From: Styela clava
Lineage: Eukaryota; Chordata; Ascidiacea; Stolidobranchia; Styelidae
DNA length: 64,000 bases
Reading direction: 5' to 3'
Assembly (NCBI RefSeq): GCF_964204865.1
Contig: NC_135258.1
Location: 7,307,001 to 7,371,000, forward strand
Shown here: piece after piece, positions 62,076-64,000 of the stretch
Layout of the letters: each line of letters opens with the position of its first letter
Position numbering within the stretch: position 1 is the stretch's first letter
Notes under the pieces: generated by a model
Told to the model about the DNA's origin: nothing
The model's input: only the letters and a program-made list of their open reading frames with translations
Databases searched by the model: none
Made by a program: the position numbers and the translations under genes

Positions 62076-63251
62076 AATAAGGAGGACCAATCTATCATTT
62101 TATTACGGCCTGTAAGAAAACTTGTTCGATCTTATAAGATAAGATTTTATTTATGCTGAAAAGGCTTCTTTCGTATGCTGCGAAGAAGCATATTTGCATA
62201 TTTCTATAACGCTTCCTAATTGTAACACGGCGCTCTAGGGAGTCAAAGGATCTGTTGTAAAATCGCACTGACTTTGGAGTTTCTATCCCATTGTTCTTGT
62301 CAATCGATTAATTGAATGGTACGGCAACGCTATGCTAATTTTGAAAGGTGGTATCAGTGCTTTAGGGAAATATTCAGAAAATCTATACCGAATATGGGCA
62401 TGGCGAAAAAGTGTTGTTGAGACAGAAATAGCTCTTTTTTAGCTACAGCGCAAATCGCAGTCTGAGGAGACAGCAAAAGGATATTATCTAAAGAATCTAT
62501 AGACTCCGTGATGAACTAAAAGTTTTGTATATTTTCAAGATTTTTTCAAGCGCCTTGTGAAAATTTGAGCCTAATGCCAACATATCTGAGCTTATCATAT
62601 GGCAGGGGTGTGGTAAAACTTTTATCCATAATATTTCAATGCAATGAACTGGCGATATCTTGCTTCATGGTAATTGGGATACCGTCAGAATTTTTTTGCT
62701 AAATTGGACAGGACAATTTATCGAAAATGATTAAGAATTCCCATCAACAAGAATGAGTCAATATAGGCTCGTTGCAATTTTTTTGCTTGACGTAACTTAT
62801 TTTATAGATTTAACAGAATTTAGTCCTGGAGTTTTAGATAAAGTAGAAACATGTACCTGGAAGCGTAAGTGATAACGTCTCATAATTATAACCTTTGTAT
62901 GAAATTCACAACATTATTAATTTATATATATTTAATTACTTGCGAATATGGGCTAATATTTGACCAAACGTTCTATTATCAGCTATCAATAAAACGCTTT
63001 GCCCATTCCGTAGACTGTAGAGGAAACAGAAACTGCTCTAAATCGAAAATTAGTTGAATGGTATATGAAATAACGTTACTCGACAAATACAGCAATTTTA
63101 TTTGTAGAGCAACCCTAGCGCAAGATAAACAAGTATAAATGTCTTTTTTTCCAAAATGGCACTAATTTTAACCTATTTTCGTTTTTAAAAGCATTAGAAT
63201 TATATAGAATAGAATTTTATTGTGCCTAAACGTTCTCGCGGTTTCTACAAG
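62076..63251. other. Upstream region of the membrane-protein gene
   Basis: AT-rich, no exon supported. The short open frame at 62869-63057 has no domain. It probably holds the promoter of the 63252 gene. Confidence 0.4.
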
Positions 63252-64000
63252 ATGTGGTTTCTACAAATAACCCAAAATATTTCAGTCAATGATAGCGATT
63301 CATTCTACAACAAAAACAAAGTATATAGAGAATGGCTGGCGGCTGTGATTTTTTCGTCTTTCGCAATGTTATTAAACATCTACGTCTTGGTCGTAACTTT
63401 GATTCATGAATGGAAAGTACAAAAAGAAAACAGTGAAATCACGGACCGAATTCGTCAGGAGGATCGATATTCAAGAATGAAAAAACATATAGCCATTGAC
63501 GTTATGAGATACTTAATCATTACGTTTCTATTTTTGTTCGTTGTACTGGGATGTCTTGATTTTATTGAATTACGTTATTCTTTTGACGATGAAGTGGATA
63601 TATGCAGAAACCTGCGATATGTGAAGCATGTTTTAATCGGTATTTGTGTCTCTGTACCGTATCTGATTTACTGGATGCGTCAAAGACAATTTTACAAGTC
63701 AGATTTACTAGAGCCACTATGCAACAAATTTATGCGAACATTGAGTTGGCTAGTCTTAGCTTTTATGATCATTAGTTTGCTTACGGGTTTACTAATAATG
63801 ATTATTCGTGGCGAATATAGGAATTCCTTACTTGGCTGCAAACGTGTACGCTTCTATGTATATCGTTATGGCAATTTTCCAATTTTCTTTACTTTTTCTT
63901 TTTGTTTATCCTTTGTGGAAATTTAGAAACAATCATAATGCACATTCCAGGAGATTATTAAAACGGATTAAACGGTCTTCGATTGCTACAGCAATAACGA
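63252..64000 (+). CDS. Multi-pass membrane protein, 7TM receptor-like, partial and with one frame break
   Basis: The first ATG of the open frame gives MWFLQITQNISVNDSDSFYN, with two N-glycosylation sequons in a short N-terminus. Four hydrophobic segments follow in one frame: WLAAVIFSSFAMLLNIYVLV, YLIITFLFLFVVLGCL, VLIGICVSVPYLIYW and LVLAFMIISLLTGLLIMII. A cysteine (DEVDICRNLRYV) sits just before segment 3, where rhodopsin-type receptors have their disulfide cysteine. This frame then runs into low-quality sequence and stops at 63926. In the next frame a fifth segment is clear (SMYIVMAIFQFSLLFLFVYP), followed by a basic loop (RRLLKRIKRSS) open to the window edge. The real protein therefore shifts frame around 63780-63830. 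No family name can be given; no DRY or NPxxY motif is seen in the part present. Confidence 0.55.

Overview
The window looks like nuclear DNA from an AT-rich invertebrate chordate. A tunicate is my best guess, but the sequence alone does not prove it. The support is: intron-rich genes with GT-AG introns, clear co-orthologs of chordate proteins (EDRF1, BTBD8, FBXO7, ATP5PO), Pol II-type snRNA genes with a proximal sequence element, and a dense load of hAT elements, short MITEs and a tRNA-derived SINE family. I assembled the gene models by hand, by matching splice phases between exons. Four multi-exon models close in frame to a multiple of three.

Left part (1-3.9 kb): a decayed hAT transposon end, a hAT/ZBED N-terminal remnant and an intact-looking U1 snRNA gene on the minus strand. 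From 3.9 to 18.5 kb lie two adjacent minus-strand genes that I do not recognise as named genes but which clearly belong together. The downstream one (3896-7786) encodes a ZU5, probably UPA, and death-like protein. The upstream one (9690-18530) encodes an acidic linker protein with two death-like domains, in twelve exons that are all joined in phase 1. The three death-like domains share one signature, so this is a local death-fold family and the most novel content of the window. Transposons sit in several of their introns, including two hAT elements that share one target site.

Middle part: 21.2-28.9 kb is a ten-exon minus-strand BTBD8-type BTB-BACK gene. It is followed by two intronless minus-strand genes, FBXO7 (29.6-31.1 kb) and the mitochondrial ATP synthase OSCP subunit ATP5PO (31.6-32.3 kb). 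ATP5PO is divergent, across about 750 bp, from a large plus-strand EDRF1 gene (33.0-60.5 kb, 28 exons, 1388 codons).

EDRF1 introns carry a second, identical U1 snRNA gene (50.5 kb), a U4 snRNA gene (53.3 kb), an inverted copy of EDRF1's own exon 8 (43.7 kb), and several transposons. The U1 and U4 genes share a CACCACAA element at exactly the same distance (-59) from their start sites. The right end (61-64 kb) holds SINE copies and a partial, single-exon, multi-pass membrane protein gene resembling a 7TM receptor, with one reading-frame break. The window edge cuts this gene.
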